Assembly: GCF_003149515.1 (NCBI RefSeq)
Contig: NZ_CP029145.1
Span: forward strand, 806,001 to 870,000
Direction: 5' to 3'
DNA: 64,000 bases
From: Hymenobacter nivis
GTDB lineage: Bacteria; Bacteroidota; Bacteroidia; Cytophagales; Hymenobacteraceae
Of the stretch, positions 31,600 through 40,042 are shown piece after piece. The first letter of the stretch is position 1. Every line of letters starts with the position of its first letter. The position numbers and the translations under genes were made by a program. The notes beneath the pieces were generated by a model. The model made no database searches, was not told the DNA's origin, and saw only the letters and a program-made list of their open reading frames with translations.

Positions 31600-32961
31600 A
31601 TGACGACAACCCGCTTGCTGTTGCTCGGGGCCGGCCGTTCCGCCGCCTCGCTCATTGAGTACCTGCTGCGCCACGCGCCCACCGAAGGCTGGTTCCTGAC
31701 CGTGGCCGACGCCAACCCATCCCACTTGGCCCCCGTGCTGGCCGCCCACTCGCAGTATGCCCGCGCCGTGCCCTTCGACGCGGCCGACGCCAGGGTCCTG
31801 GATGCCCGCGTGGCCGAGGCCGACGTGGTGGTTTCTATGCTGCCGGCCGCACTGCACCCGGCCGTGGCCCGAGCCTGCCTGCGCCACGGCCGCCACTTGG
31901 CCACGGCCAGCTACGTGGGCCCCGAAATTCAGGCCCTGCACGCCGAAGCGGAAGCTGCCGGACTAGTGTTTCTGATGGAGTGCGGCCTCGACCCCGGCCT
32001 CGACCACATGTCGGCCGTGCGGGCCCTGGCTGATATTCGGGTGCGGGGCGGGCGGGTCACGTCCTTCAAATCGTACTGCGGGGGCCTGCTAGCCCCGGCC
32101 GCGGAGGCCGACAACCCCTGGAAATACAAGTTCACCTGGAACCCGCGCAACGTGGTACTGGCCGGCCAGGGCGGTCCCGCCCGCTACCTCGACCGCGGCC
32201 ACCCGCGCTTTATCCCGTATCAGCACCTGTTTGCGCGGGCCGAGCCCGTGGCCGTGCCTGGCCACGGCGACTTCGAGGGCTACGCTAACCGCGACTCGCT
32301 CGGCTACCGGGGCCCCTACGGCTTGGCCGACGTGCCCACGGTACTGCGCGGCACCCTGCGCCGCCCAGGCTACTGCGCCGCCTGGCAAGCCTTGGTCAGC
32401 CTGGGCCTCACCGATGATAGCACCCGCCTCGGCAACGCCGAAACCATGAGTTGGGCCGCGCTGGTGGAGGCCTTTTTGCCCGTGGCTAAGGTGCCCGGCT
32501 TGCCGCTGCCGCTGCGCGTGGCCTATTACCTGGGCCTGGCCCCCGAGGGCGAAGAAATGGGCCGCCTGAACTGGCTGGGCCTGTTTTCCGACCAGCACCC
32601 CGTGGGCCATGCCGATGCCACGCCCGCCCAACTCCTCGAACGCCTGCTGGCCCATAAGTGGCAGCTGGGGCCCCACGACTGCGACCTCGTGGTGATGCAG
32701 CACGTGTTCGAGTATGAGCTGGCCGGCCGGGCACACCGCCGCACCTCGTCGCTGGTGGTGACGGGCGCCGACGCTACCCGCACCGCCATGGCCCAAACCG
32801 TGGGCCTGCCCCTGGGCATGGCCGTGCGGCGGCTGGCCCGGGGCGAAGTGCCGCAGCGCGGCGTCGTCATCCCCGTCGTGCCCGAGCTGTACGGGCCCAT
32901 CCTGGACGAGCTGGCGGCCGACTACGGCATTGCGTTTCAGGAGGAGGAAGCGGGGGAATAG
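31600..32961 (+). CDS. Saccharopine dehydrogenase-like protein
   Basis: A 453-residue oxidoreductase. The Rossmann motif LLLLGAGRSAASLIEYLL is followed by VVVSMLPAALHPAVARAC and LVFLMECGLDPGLDHMSA, typical of the saccharopine dehydrogenase/homospermidine-synthase fold. The later domain carries GGLLAPAAEADNPWKYKFTWNPRNV, the Bacteroidota form. It may act in lysine metabolism, but the substrate is not fixed by sequence. The start MTTTRLLLLG was chosen because an upstream in-frame ATG adds a non-homologous leader across the promoter motif. Confidence 0.9.
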   Translation: MTTTRLLLLGAGRSAASLIEYLLRHAPTEGWFLTVADANPSHLAPVLAAHSQYARAVPFDAADARVLDARVAEADVVVSMLPAALHPAVARACLRHGRHLATASYVGPEIQALHAEAEAAGLVFLMECGLDPGLDHMSAVRALADIRVRGGRVTSFKSYCGGLLAPAAEADNPWKYKFTWNPRNVVLAGQGGPARYLDRGHPRFIPYQHLFARAEPVAVPGHGDFEGYANRDSLGYRGPYGLADVPTVLRGTLRRPGYCAAWQALVSLGLTDDSTRLGNAETMSWAALVEAFLPVAKVPGLPLPLRVAYYLGLAPEGEEMGRLNWLGLFSDQHPVGHADATPAQLLERLLAHKWQLGPHDCDLVVMQHVFEYELAGRAHRRTSSLVVTGADATRTAMAQTVGLPLGMAVRRLARGEVPQRGVVIPVVPELYGPILDELAADYGIAFQEEEAGE

Positions 32962-33060
32962 TTGTCAGTAGCGTATTGTCTGCTTTCAGTCAATAGTTTA
33001 TCAATAAACCATTGACTGATAAACTATTGATTGCTAATTGATAATGAGCAACTGGCAACC
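32962..33060. repeat. Inverted word array upstream of the ABC permease gene
   Basis: GTTGTCAGTA and CAATAGTTTATCA are mirrored by TGATAAACTATTG and GAGCAACTGGCAAC around a TAAACCATTGACTGATA centre. Confidence 0.6.
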
Positions 33061-33086
33061 ATTTTGCGTTTGAACGACCGTTTAAA

Positions 33087-34154
33087 ATGACTACAAATCG
33101 CCCTGCCCTAGCGCCCCCTGCGCCCCTTGCGGCATACCTGTGCCTGCGGGCCCGCACGGTGGGGCGGCAGTTGCGCGAGGTGGGTTGGGTGCGGTGGGCG
33201 CTGCTGCTGCCGTTTCTGTTGGCCTTGGCCGTCCAGGTGCTGCGAACGGCCACCCCGCACCCATGGGGGCGCTGGGCGCTGCCCATAGGCTGGGCCCTGT
33301 TCGTAGTGCTGCCCCTGCACCGCCAGCGGCCCGACTGGCGCTTCCTGGCTGCTGCCGCGCCGGCGTTCCGGCCGTGGCTGGCCGCCGAGTACGCCCTGCT
33401 GACCGTGCCGCTGGTAGTGGGCATGGCGGCGCTGGGAGCCCCCGGGCCGGCCGCGCTGGCGTTGGGGCTGGCGGCGGCCGTAGCCGCGGCGGGCCCGGCC
33501 CAGGAGATTTTTTCGGCGCAGGCGCGGCGGCGCAGCTGGTTTCGCAGCGCGGCGTTTGAGTGGGTGAGCGGGCTGCGGGCGGGCCGCGTAGTCTGGGCCT
33601 GGCCGGTGCTGCTGGCCGGCGCGGGGTGGTGGCGGGCTACACCGGTGGGGCCGGTGGCCGCGCTGGCCGCCTGGCTGCTGGTGGTGGCCAGCTGCTATGG
33701 CACCCCCGAACCGGCCCCGATGCTGCTGCTGGGGGCCCGCACGCCGGGGCAGTGGCTGCGGCAGCGCCTGGGGTGGGGCCTGGGCTACACCTTGCTCACC
33801 GCCATACCTTTTCTGGGGCTGATGGCCGTGGGGCCGGCTGGCCCGGTGGGGGCCCTGGTGGCGGGTGCGGCCGGCCTGGGGCTGGTGGCGCTGATGATTT
33901 TTGCCAAGTACGCTTTCTACCCAAGTGGCTTCCAGATTCGCTTTTCGCAGGGCCTACTGGGCCTCTGCTTGCTGTACCCGTGGCTGCTGCCGCTAGTGGC
34001 GGCGGTGTTGCCCTGGCAGAGCCACCGCCGCTTGCGCGACGTGCTGGGGGCTCAGTTAAAAGCTGAAAAAATGCCAAACCAGGTGGCACTTATTGGGCGT
34101 CCTGAAGAAAGCAGTGCTACTGCTTCGTTGTACGATGGGGTTGGTCAGCGGTAG
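33087..34154 (+). CDS. Polytopic membrane protein, probable ABC transporter permease
   Basis: 355 residues with about eight to nine hydrophobic helices (first near residues 38-53). It is extremely Leu/Ala/Gly/Trp-rich. No family I recognise; function inferred from the next gene, an ABC ATPase 88 bp downstream on the same strand. The last 25 residues (EKMPNQVALIGRPEESSATA) are polar and may be an extension with a different origin. No exporter-specific motif is visible. Confidence 0.75.
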   Translation: MTTNRPALAPPAPLAAYLCLRARTVGRQLREVGWVRWALLLPFLLALAVQVLRTATPHPWGRWALPIGWALFVVLPLHRQRPDWRFLAAAAPAFRPWLAAEYALLTVPLVVGMAALGAPGPAALALGLAAAVAAAGPAQEIFSAQARRRSWFRSAAFEWVSGLRAGRVVWAWPVLLAGAGWWRATPVGPVAALAAWLLVVASCYGTPEPAPMLLLGARTPGQWLRQRLGWGLGYTLLTAIPFLGLMAVGPAGPVGALVAGAAGLGLVALMIFAKYAFYPSGFQIRFSQGLLGLCLLYPWLLPLVAAVLPWQSHRRLRDVLGAQLKAEKMPNQVALIGRPEESSATASLYDGVGQR

Positions 34155-34242
34155 GGAGGCGCCGGCTGCGCGGACGCCAGATGAGCACGAGCGCCTGTCC
34201 GGCCGGGAGCTTCAACAGTTTTTACCTTTTAACTGAATTTCC

Positions 34243-34935
34243 GTGCTCGAAATTATTGACCTGCGCCAAGCCTACGGCCGCCACGAGGTGCTGCAGGGCG
34301 TGAACTTAACCTTGCGGCCGGGCATCATCCATGGGTTAGTGGGGGCAAACGGCGCGGGTAAAACCACGCTTATCAACTGCCTCTACGGACTGGAAAACGG
34401 CTTTACGGGCATCGTGCGGGGCCCCGGCGGCCGGCCCGTGCGGGCTTGCACGGGGCTGGTGCCCTACGAGCCGTTTTTCTACCCCCGCCTCACGGGGCGC
34501 GAGTACCTGGAGTTTTGCGTGCAGGCGCGGGGCGGGCCGGCCCGCGACTTTGCCGGCTGGAACCGTGTGCTGGAACTGCCCCTCGACCAGTATGCCGACG
34601 AATATTCGGCCGGGATGCGCAAAAAGCTGGCCCTGCTGGCCGTGCTGGCCCAGGATTTTGCCTACCTCATCCTCGACGAGCCCTTCAACGGCCTCGACCT
34701 GGAAGCCAACCTGCTGCTGAAGGAAATTTTGCGGCGGCTGCGCGACCGGGGTACGGGCATCCTGCTCACCTCGCACATCCTGGGGGCCCTTACCGAAACG
34801 GCCGACGAGATTTCGGTGCTGGTGGGCGGGCGGGTGCAGCGCCGCTATACTGCCGCCGAGTTTGGGGCCCTGGAAGCCGACCTGCTCGACGCCCTGCACC
34901 GCGAAAAGCTGGGCCTGCTCGACGCGCTGGTGTAA
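34243..34935 (+). CDS. ABC transporter ATP-binding protein
   Basis: 230 residues. Walker A GANGAGKTTLIN, a signature-like EYSAGMRKKLALLAVL (SAGM in place of SGGQ), Walker B YLILDEPFNGLD and the H-loop LLTSHILG. The start is GTG (M-LEIIDLRQAYG); no ATG is nearby. The CcmA/drug-exporter style and pairing with the upstream membrane protein suggest an export or membrane-remodelling ABC system. Confidence 0.92.
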   Translation: MLEIIDLRQAYGRHEVLQGVNLTLRPGIIHGLVGANGAGKTTLINCLYGLENGFTGIVRGPGGRPVRACTGLVPYEPFFYPRLTGREYLEFCVQARGGPARDFAGWNRVLELPLDQYADEYSAGMRKKLALLAVLAQDFAYLILDEPFNGLDLEANLLLKEILRRLRDRGTGILLTSHILGALTETADEISVLVGGRVQRRYTAAEFGALEADLLDALHREKLGLLDALV

Positions 34936-34949
34936 GCCGCAACAGCCTG

Positions 34950-35711
34950 CTAAAGTGCCAGGTAAAACCCCGCCAGTAGCGCCTGAAACGCGGCCGAATA
35001 AGCTGCGTCGTCATCGGCTGGGTGGATGGCTAGTTCCTGCTCCACCGGGGGCCCCGGGGCCCGCCCGAATGCCACGACGTGGCGCAACACGCGGCTATCG
35101 GGCCGGTGGCGCAGTGCCAGCCGCGTGGCTGGGTGCAGGCCCACGGCCGCCGCATCCGCGCTGAACTGCGCCATTTCGGGCACGGGCAGTAGCAAGGTGA
35201 GGCGGCCGCCGGGGGCCAGAAAGTCAGCGGCGAAGCGGCTGATTTCGGCGAAAGTGAGCGATTCGGGCGCGGCGTGGCGGGCGGTAGTGCGGGCGGCATT
35301 GGGCGAGCGCAGGGCCCTCTGAAAAAACGGCGGGTTGCACACGATATGGCTAAAAGACGCAGGCCCCGCGGCGGCGTAGGCCGCTAGGCTGAGCGCGTGC
35401 ATTTGGATGCGGGGCCCCCAAGGGCAGGCGGCTGCGTTGGCGGCGGCCTGCGCGGCGGCTGCGGGGTCAAGCTCCACGGCTTCGATGGCGACCGTGGGGT
35501 GGCGCTGGGCGGCCATGAGGGCCAGCAGGCCGGTGCCGGTGCCCACGTCCAGTAGGCGGGTGGCGCCGGCTAGGTCCACGGCCGCGCCGAGCACGCAGGC
35601 GTCGGTGCTCACCTTCATGGCGCACGCCGCCTGCTCGATGCGAAACTGCTGGAACTGGAAGTAATCGTTGGGCACTGGAAACGATAATTGGGATGCCAGT
35701 TGCCGGGCCAA
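34950..35711 (-). CDS. trmN6: tRNA1(Val) (adenine(37)-N6)-methyltransferase
   Basis: A 253-residue N6-adenine methyltransferase of the YfiC/TrmN6 type. The SAM motif LDVGTGTGLLALMAA and catalytic NPPFF (in HIVCNPPFFQRAL) are clear, together with the N-terminal FRIEQAACAMKVSTDACVLGA typical of the family (FxVhhdrcAMKVGTDgiLLGAW). Convergent with the ABC ATPase (14-bp gap). Confidence 0.93.
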   Translation of the reverse strand: MARQLASQLSFPVPNDYFQFQQFRIEQAACAMKVSTDACVLGAAVDLAGATRLLDVGTGTGLLALMAAQRHPTVAIEAVELDPAAAAQAAANAAACPWGPRIQMHALSLAAYAAAGPASFSHIVCNPPFFQRALRSPNAARTTARHAAPESLTFAEISRFAADFLAPGGRLTLLLPVPEMAQFSADAAAVGLHPATRLALRHRPDSRVLRHVVAFGRAPGPPVEQELAIHPADDDAAYSAAFQALLAGFYLAL

Positions 35712-35718
35712 TTGTGCA

Positions 35719-35891
35719 GGCCGTAGTTTAGCGCGCAGCGCGTAACTACTGAATGGTCAGTGCCTTGAGTTTATAGCTCACGGCCGCGCAGCGGACAGGC
35801 GGGTTGTGTAAACAGGCTGTTCTATGTCGCGAGTTACAAACTCGCCCCGTTGGCCGGCCAGTAGTTACGCGCTACGCGCTAAACTGCGGCC
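35719..35891. repeat. 173-bp inverted-repeat element between trmN6 and rnhA
   Basis: 33-bp arms (35719-35751 and 35859-35891; core AGTTTAGCGCG.AGCGCG) with two mismatches enclose a non-coding centre. It fills the whole gap and must contain or displace the trmN6 promoter. Confidence 0.8.
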
Positions 35892-35904
35892 AGCGCCGCA
35901 GCGG

Positions 35905-36378
35905 CTACAGCAGCGAAGTTGCGGCCCGGGCCCGCTCGAAACCTTCGTCTATGAGCAGGCCTTTGCCGAGGGCACTTTGCACGGCCAGCACGTCGCAGCG
36001 CTCGTTTTCGGCGTGGCCGGCGTGGCCTTTTATCCAGCGGAACGACACTTTGCGCTGGCGGTACACGGCCAGGAAGCGGCGCCACAAATCGGGGTTAGCC
36101 TTCTTGCCGAAGTCGGGTTTTTTCTCCCAGCCAAACACCCATTTTTTCTCCACGGCATCGACTACGTACTTCGAATCGGACACGACGAGCACCGGAATGT
36201 CGGGGCGCGTCACGGCTTCCAGGCCCACAATCACGGCCAACAGTTCCATGCGGTTGTTGGTGGTGCGGCGGTAGCCCTGGGCCAATTCTTTTTCGTAGGG
36301 GCCGTAGCGCAGGATGGCGCCGTAGCCGCCGGGCCCCGGGTTGCCACGGGCCGAGCCGTCGGTGAAGAGGGTAATCAA
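35905..36378 (-). CDS. rnhA: Ribonuclease HI
   Basis: A 157-residue RNase HI that degrades RNA in RNA-DNA hybrids. Catalytic Asp7, Glu45, Asp68 and Asp129 are all present (LFTDGSARGNPG, TNNRMELLAVI, VVSDSKYVVDA, NERCDVLA). It has the basic handle (WEKKPDFGKKANPDLW). Usual length. Confidence 0.97.
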   Translation of the reverse strand: MITLFTDGSARGNPGPGGYGAILRYGPYEKELAQGYRRTTNNRMELLAVIVGLEAVTRPDIPVLVVSDSKYVVDAVEKKWVFGWEKKPDFGKKANPDLWRRFLAVYRQRKVSFRWIKGHAGHAENERCDVLAVQSALGKGLLIDEGFERARAATSLL

Positions 36379-36509
36379 ATTAAAAAAATGTGATAAATGT
36401 GACGGATGTGGAAAATATGGAAAATTGTGCTAATTGCGAGGAGCTAAAACGATTTTTACCGCTCCACATTCGAGCGCGTCTTCACATTTAGCCACATTCC
36501 TACATTTGA
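36379..36509. repeat. Inverted word array between marC and rnhA
   Basis: Repeated AAATGTGA/GGATGTGGAAAATATGG words (36387-36425) face CCACATTCGAG, TTCACATTTAGCCACATTCC (36463-36505). Same word type as at 19.7 kb. Confidence 0.6.
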
Positions 36510-37070
36510 TTAAAAGTTGGCTTTAAAGAGCTTGATGGCGATGGCCAGCAGGATGACGCCGAACACGCGGCGCAGCACATCTTCGCCGGCTCTGCCGAGC
36601 TGGCGCTCAATCCAGGGGCTGGTCTTGAGCACGGCGTAGACGAACACCAGGTTTAGGCCAATGCCGGCCAGGATGTTGGGCAGGGCGTAGGCGGCGCGCA
36701 GCGAGAGCAGCGTGGTCATGGTACCAGCGCCCACGATCATGGGAAACGCCAGCGGCACGATAGAGCCCGTACGGGCCGTCATGTCGGATTTGAACAGCTC
36801 GATGCCGAGAATCATCTCCATGCCGATGAGGAAGATGATGACAGCCCCGGCCAGGGCAAAGCTCTCGTTATCAACCCCGAACAGGTGCAGAATGCTCTGG
36901 CCCAGAAACAGGAACGTCACCATCAGCCCGCCCGCCACCACCGTGGCCAGCTCGGCCTTGATTTCGCCCTCGCGCTGCCGAATCTGAATGATGATCGGCA
37001 CCGAGCCGATGATGTCGATGATGGCGAACAGGGTGAGCGTGACGGAGAAGATTTGCTGGAAGTTGAACAT
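36510..37070 (-). CDS. MarC-family integral membrane protein
   Basis: 186 residues with six predicted membrane helices, typical for the MarC/UPF0056 family. Conserved blocks are IIDIIGSVPIIIQIRQREGE, the GMEMILG region and PLAFPMIVGAGTMTTLL. The family was once linked to multiple-antibiotic resistance, but no transport function is proven. No partner gene nearby. Confidence 0.93.
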   Translation of the reverse strand: MFNFQQIFSVTLTLFAIIDIIGSVPIIIQIRQREGEIKAELATVVAGGLMVTFLFLGQSILHLFGVDNESFALAGAVIIFLIGMEMILGIELFKSDMTARTGSIVPLAFPMIVGAGTMTTLLSLRAAYALPNILAGIGLNLVFVYAVLKTSPWIERQLGRAGEDVLRRVFGVILLAIAIKLFKANF

Positions 37071-37098
37071 GGGGCAGGAAAATGTGGCAAGCGCGGGG

Positions 37099-37227
37099 CG
37101 GGCTGTCGGCTTTTTGCCGGCTGCCCGCTAATCGTTGCGGGAAATTGCGGAATCGTTGCAAAAAGCAGCTGGGGCCCCTAATTGCTCCCGGCGATTACCG
37201 GGCTGCCGGCAAAAAGCCGGCAGCCCG
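37099..37227. repeat. Palindromic intergenic repeat, family 3, copy B
   Basis: 29-bp arms (37099-37127, 37199-37227) with two mismatches. Each arm is itself a near or perfect hairpin (right arm CGGGCTGCCGGC-AAAAA-GCCGGCAGCCCG). The centre shares CTAATCGTTGCG and CGATTACCGGGC with copy A at 20.7 kb. It separates marC from the aminotransferase gene, both on the minus strand. Confidence 0.8.
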
Positions 37228-37236
37228 GGCGGGGCC

Positions 37237-38316
37237 CTAGGCGGCCACATATTCCTTTACAAAAAACTGCACCAGAGCCTCCATTGCGGCGTCGGATACG
37301 GCCGGGAAGTTGGCGATGCGAATGGAGGTGTTTTTCAGGGGCCCGTAGCCGCTGCCCAGCGTGAGGCCGGCTTCGAGGGCCTTGCGCTTGATTTCCTCGA
37401 TGAGCGCGGGCTCGCCTTGCAGGCCGATGACGGTGGTGGAGCGGGCGTCGTGGTTGGCGATGAGCGGCTGCAAGGGCGTGGCCTGCTCGAAGAAGTCGTA
37501 GAGCTTCTGGGCACGGTCGGCCAGGTGCTGGGCCACGGCCTTAATGGGCTCGCGGTCGGCCATCACGCGGCTCAACAGGTAAATGCCCAGCACGTTGGGC
37601 GTGTAGTTGGTCTGGTGGTTGAGCATGTTGCTCAGGGCGGCGGGCAGGCCGTTGTAGTGGGCGCGGTCGTTCACCTCCTTGGCCCTGGCCACGGCGCGGG
37701 GCGAGAGGATGAGCACGCCCAGGCCGGCGGGCAGCCCGAAGCACTTCTGCACCGAGCCGAACCACACATCGGCCTTGATGAACTTGAGGTTGAGGCCGGC
37801 CAGCGAGCTGGTGGCGTCCACGGCCAGCAGGGCCCCGCCGAGGCGATTATAAAGCTGGAGGATGTGGGTTTCGCGGATTTGGGTGGCCGTGCTGGTTTCG
37901 TTCTGGGTGAGGCACACCAGGTCGGTATCCTCGCCTACGAAGGGCAGGGCCCCCATGTCGGGCACCTCTTCGAGGCCAAACTGCACGTCGGTGGTTCCGG
38001 GCCGCAGGGCCCGGGCGTAGTCGAACCACTTCTTGCCAAACTCGCCGTTGTAGAGGTGGAAGCTGCGGCGCGGCGTAAGGCCCTGGGCCAGGATTTCCCA
38101 GCACTCGGTGGCCGAGCCGGTGAACAGCACCGTGTAGTCCTGCGGAATGTTGAGCTTGAGCTTGAGGTCCGTTACAGCCTGGCGCACCAGGCTCGTGAAC
38201 CGCTCACCGCGGTGCGGGGCCGAAAGCCAGCCCTCGTCGTAGGCGTCTTGCAGGTATTGCCGCACGGCGGGGTACACGGCCGCGGGGCCAACGTTGAACG
38301 TGAATTGCTGAGGCAC
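37237..38316 (-). CDS. Class V aminotransferase, SerC-like
   Basis: About 359 residues. PLP enzyme fold type I; the Schiff-base Lys is in WFGSVQKCFGLPAGLGVLI and the preceding DATSSLAGLNLKFIKADVW holds the PLP-binding Asp. The N-terminal FTFNVGPAAVYPAVRQYL resembles phosphoserine aminotransferase, as does the C-terminal GYGPLKNTSIRIANFPAV. Phosphoserine aminotransferase is the best guess, but the serC role is not proven. No ATG precedes the conserved start; a GTG at 38316 (MPQQFTFNVGP) is proposed. Confidence 0.85.
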   Translation of the reverse strand: MPQQFTFNVGPAAVYPAVRQYLQDAYDEGWLSAPHRGERFTSLVRQAVTDLKLKLNIPQDYTVLFTGSATECWEILAQGLTPRRSFHLYNGEFGKKWFDYARALRPGTTDVQFGLEEVPDMGALPFVGEDTDLVCLTQNETSTATQIRETHILQLYNRLGGALLAVDATSSLAGLNLKFIKADVWFGSVQKCFGLPAGLGVLILSPRAVARAKEVNDRAHYNGLPAALSNMLNHQTNYTPNVLGIYLLSRVMADREPIKAVAQHLADRAQKLYDFFEQATPLQPLIANHDARSTTVIGLQGEPALIEEIKRKALEAGLTLGSGYGPLKNTSIRIANFPAVSDAAMEALVQFFVKEYVAA

Positions 38317-38444
38317 GGGAAGGGTCGGGTAAGGTCGGAGGGATGGAATGGGGCCCAGCGCGCCGCCCGGCGCCGTTCGCCCCGCAAAGGTCGGGCGCGG
38401 GGCCCTCATCTAACCCGAATCTTTTGGGGATGTTGCCCGGGGCC

Positions 38445-38891
38445 CTACCGCCCGAAACCTACACGTTTGGGCCGCTGGCTGGTAAACCACTGCACGGCCA
38501 GCCGGTAGCTTTCGAGGCCGAAGCCGGCGATGCTGCCCGCGCAGTGCTTGGCGATGAGGCTTTTGTGGCGAAATTCTTCGCGGGCGGCGATATTGCTCAG
38601 GTGCACTTCCACCACGGGCGTGGCAATGCCGGCCACGGCGTCGCCGAGGGCCACGCTGGTGTGGGTGAAGCCGCCGGCGTTCAGCACGATGCCGTGGTGG
38701 GTGAAGCCGACCTCGTGCAATTTGTCGATGAGGGCCCCCTCGTGGTTGCTCTGGAAGTGCGTCAGCGTATGGTCGGGAAAGGCTTCCACCAGCTCCGGGA
38801 AAAAGTCGTCGAACGAGCGGCTACCGTAGATGCCGGGCTCGCGCCGACCTAACAAGTTAAGGTTGGGGCCGTTGATAATGAGAAGATCCAT
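38445..38891 (-). CDS. aroQ: 3-dehydroquinate dehydratase, type II
   Basis: A 148-residue dodecameric-type dehydratase, the third shikimate step. Motifs: INGPNLNLLGRREPGIYG with the catalytic Tyr, FQSNHEGALIDKLHE, VLNAGGFTHTSVALGDA, and EVHLSNIAAREEFRHKS with the catalytic His. Usual length. The start MDLLIING fits the family; twelve more upstream residues are not conserved. Confidence 0.97.
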   Translation of the reverse strand: MDLLIINGPNLNLLGRREPGIYGSRSFDDFFPELVEAFPDHTLTHFQSNHEGALIDKLHEVGFTHHGIVLNAGGFTHTSVALGDAVAGIATPVVEVHLSNIAAREEFRHKSLIAKHCAGSIAGFGLESYRLAVQWFTSQRPKRVGFGR

Positions 38892-38921
38892 ATTTGAAGA
38901 GCGAAATAGCGAGGGATTACA

Positions 38922-39044
38922 GCCCAAAGAACGTCATGCTGAACGCAGTGAAGCATCGCTAATACAGCACTAACCAAATCGGGCACCGAAACGGGAGAGA
39001 TGCTTCGGCCGTGCGGACGCAAGATGGCATGACGTTCTTTGGGC
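38922..39044. repeat. Palindromic intergenic repeat, family 1, copy 3
   Basis: Outer 18-bp arms GCCCAAAGAACGTCATGC (38922-38939) and complement (39027-39044), then GAAGCATC / GATGCTTC inside. The inner arms have diverged. Lies in the divergent aroQ-xerD gap, so it sits in both promoter regions. Confidence 0.8.
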
Positions 39045-39070
39045 CTTTCCTTCTCCCTATACTTGAAAAC

Positions 39071-39970
39071 ATGACCTGGCCCCAGGCCCTCCGGCAATTC
39101 CAGGGCTACCTGCAGCTCGAAAAATCCCTCTCGCCCAACTCGGTGGAGGCCTACGTGCGCGACGCCACCAAGCTGCACCAGTTTCTGGTGGGGGAGGGGG
39201 TGCCCGCCCGCCCCGAGCAGGTGACGACGCGGCTGCTGCGCGACTTCCTCAATACCCTCACTGGCCTTGGGCTGGGGGCCACTTCGCAGGCGCGCACGCT
39301 CTCGGGGCTGAAGGCATTCTTCAGCTTCATGATCATGGAGGACCTCATCAGGCTTGACCCCACCGATACGCTGGAGGCCCCCAAAACCGGCCGCCACCTG
39401 CCCGACGCCCTCAGCTACCCCGAAATCGAAACCCTGCTCGGGGCCATTGATTTGAGCACCGACGAGGGCCTGCGCACTCGTGCCGTGCTGGAGGTATTGT
39501 ACTCCTCGGGCCTGCGCGTGAGCGAGTTGTGCGAGCTGAAGCTCTCGAATATTGCCGCCGAGCAGGGCTTTATGAAGGTGCTGGGCAAGGGTAACAAGGA
39601 GCGCCTGGTACCCGTGGGCCGCGAGGCCCTCAAGCAACTCAACTTTTACCTGCGCGGGGTGCGCGGCCACCTCGACATCAAGCCCGGGGCCGAAGACCAC
39701 GCCTTCCTAAGCCAGCGGGGGCGGCCACTCTCTCGCATCACCGTCTTCACCACGCTCAAGAAGCTGGCCGAGCAGGCGGGGCTGCGCAAAACCATCAGCC
39801 CGCACACGCTGCGCCACTCCTTCGCCACCCACCTCATCGAGGGCGGGGCCGACCTGCGCGCGGTGCAGGAAATGCTGGGCCACGCCAGCATTACGACCAC
39901 CGAAATCTACACCCACCTCGACCGCGACTACCTGCGGCAGGTCATTACCGAGTTTCACCCGCGCAGCTGA
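39071..39970 (+). CDS. xerD: Tyrosine recombinase XerD
   Basis: A 299-residue site-specific recombinase for chromosome dimer resolution. N-terminal SAM-like domain (residues 1-100); the catalytic domain has Arg149 ([10 protein letters not shown]), Lys173 (GKGNKER), His245 and Arg248 ([11 protein letters not shown]), His271 (LGHASI) and the nucleophile Tyr280 (EIYTHL). XerD rather than XerC is a guess from length and sequence. It is followed by ftsK, which activates XerCD at dif. Confidence 0.94.
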   Translation: MTWPQALRQFQGYLQLEKSLSPNSVEAYVRDATKLHQFLVGEGVPARPEQVTTRLLRDFLNTLTGLGLGATSQARTLSGLKAFFSFMIMEDLIRLDPTDTLEAPKTGRHLPDALSYPEIETLLGAIDLSTDEGLRTRAVLEVLYSSGLRVSELCELKLSNIAAEQGFMKVLGKGNKERLVPVGREALKQLNFYLRGVRGHLDIKPGAEDHAFLSQRGRPLSRITVFTTLKKLAEQAGLRKTISPHTLRHSFATHLIEGGADLRAVQEMLGHASITTTEIYTHLDRDYLRQVITEFHPRS

Positions 39971-40013
39971 GAGGGCCCCACGGGCCCCTAGCGGCCCACT
40001 GGTCCGCTGTGCG

Positions 40014-40021
40014 TAAATTTG
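40014..40021 (+). promoter_or_regulatory. -7 promoter motif TAAATTTG for ftsK
   Basis: Consensus TAnnTTTG ending 21 nt before the ftsK ATG. Confidence 0.45.
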
Positions 40022-40042
40022 GCTTTTCCGCTGCCTCCCCGC

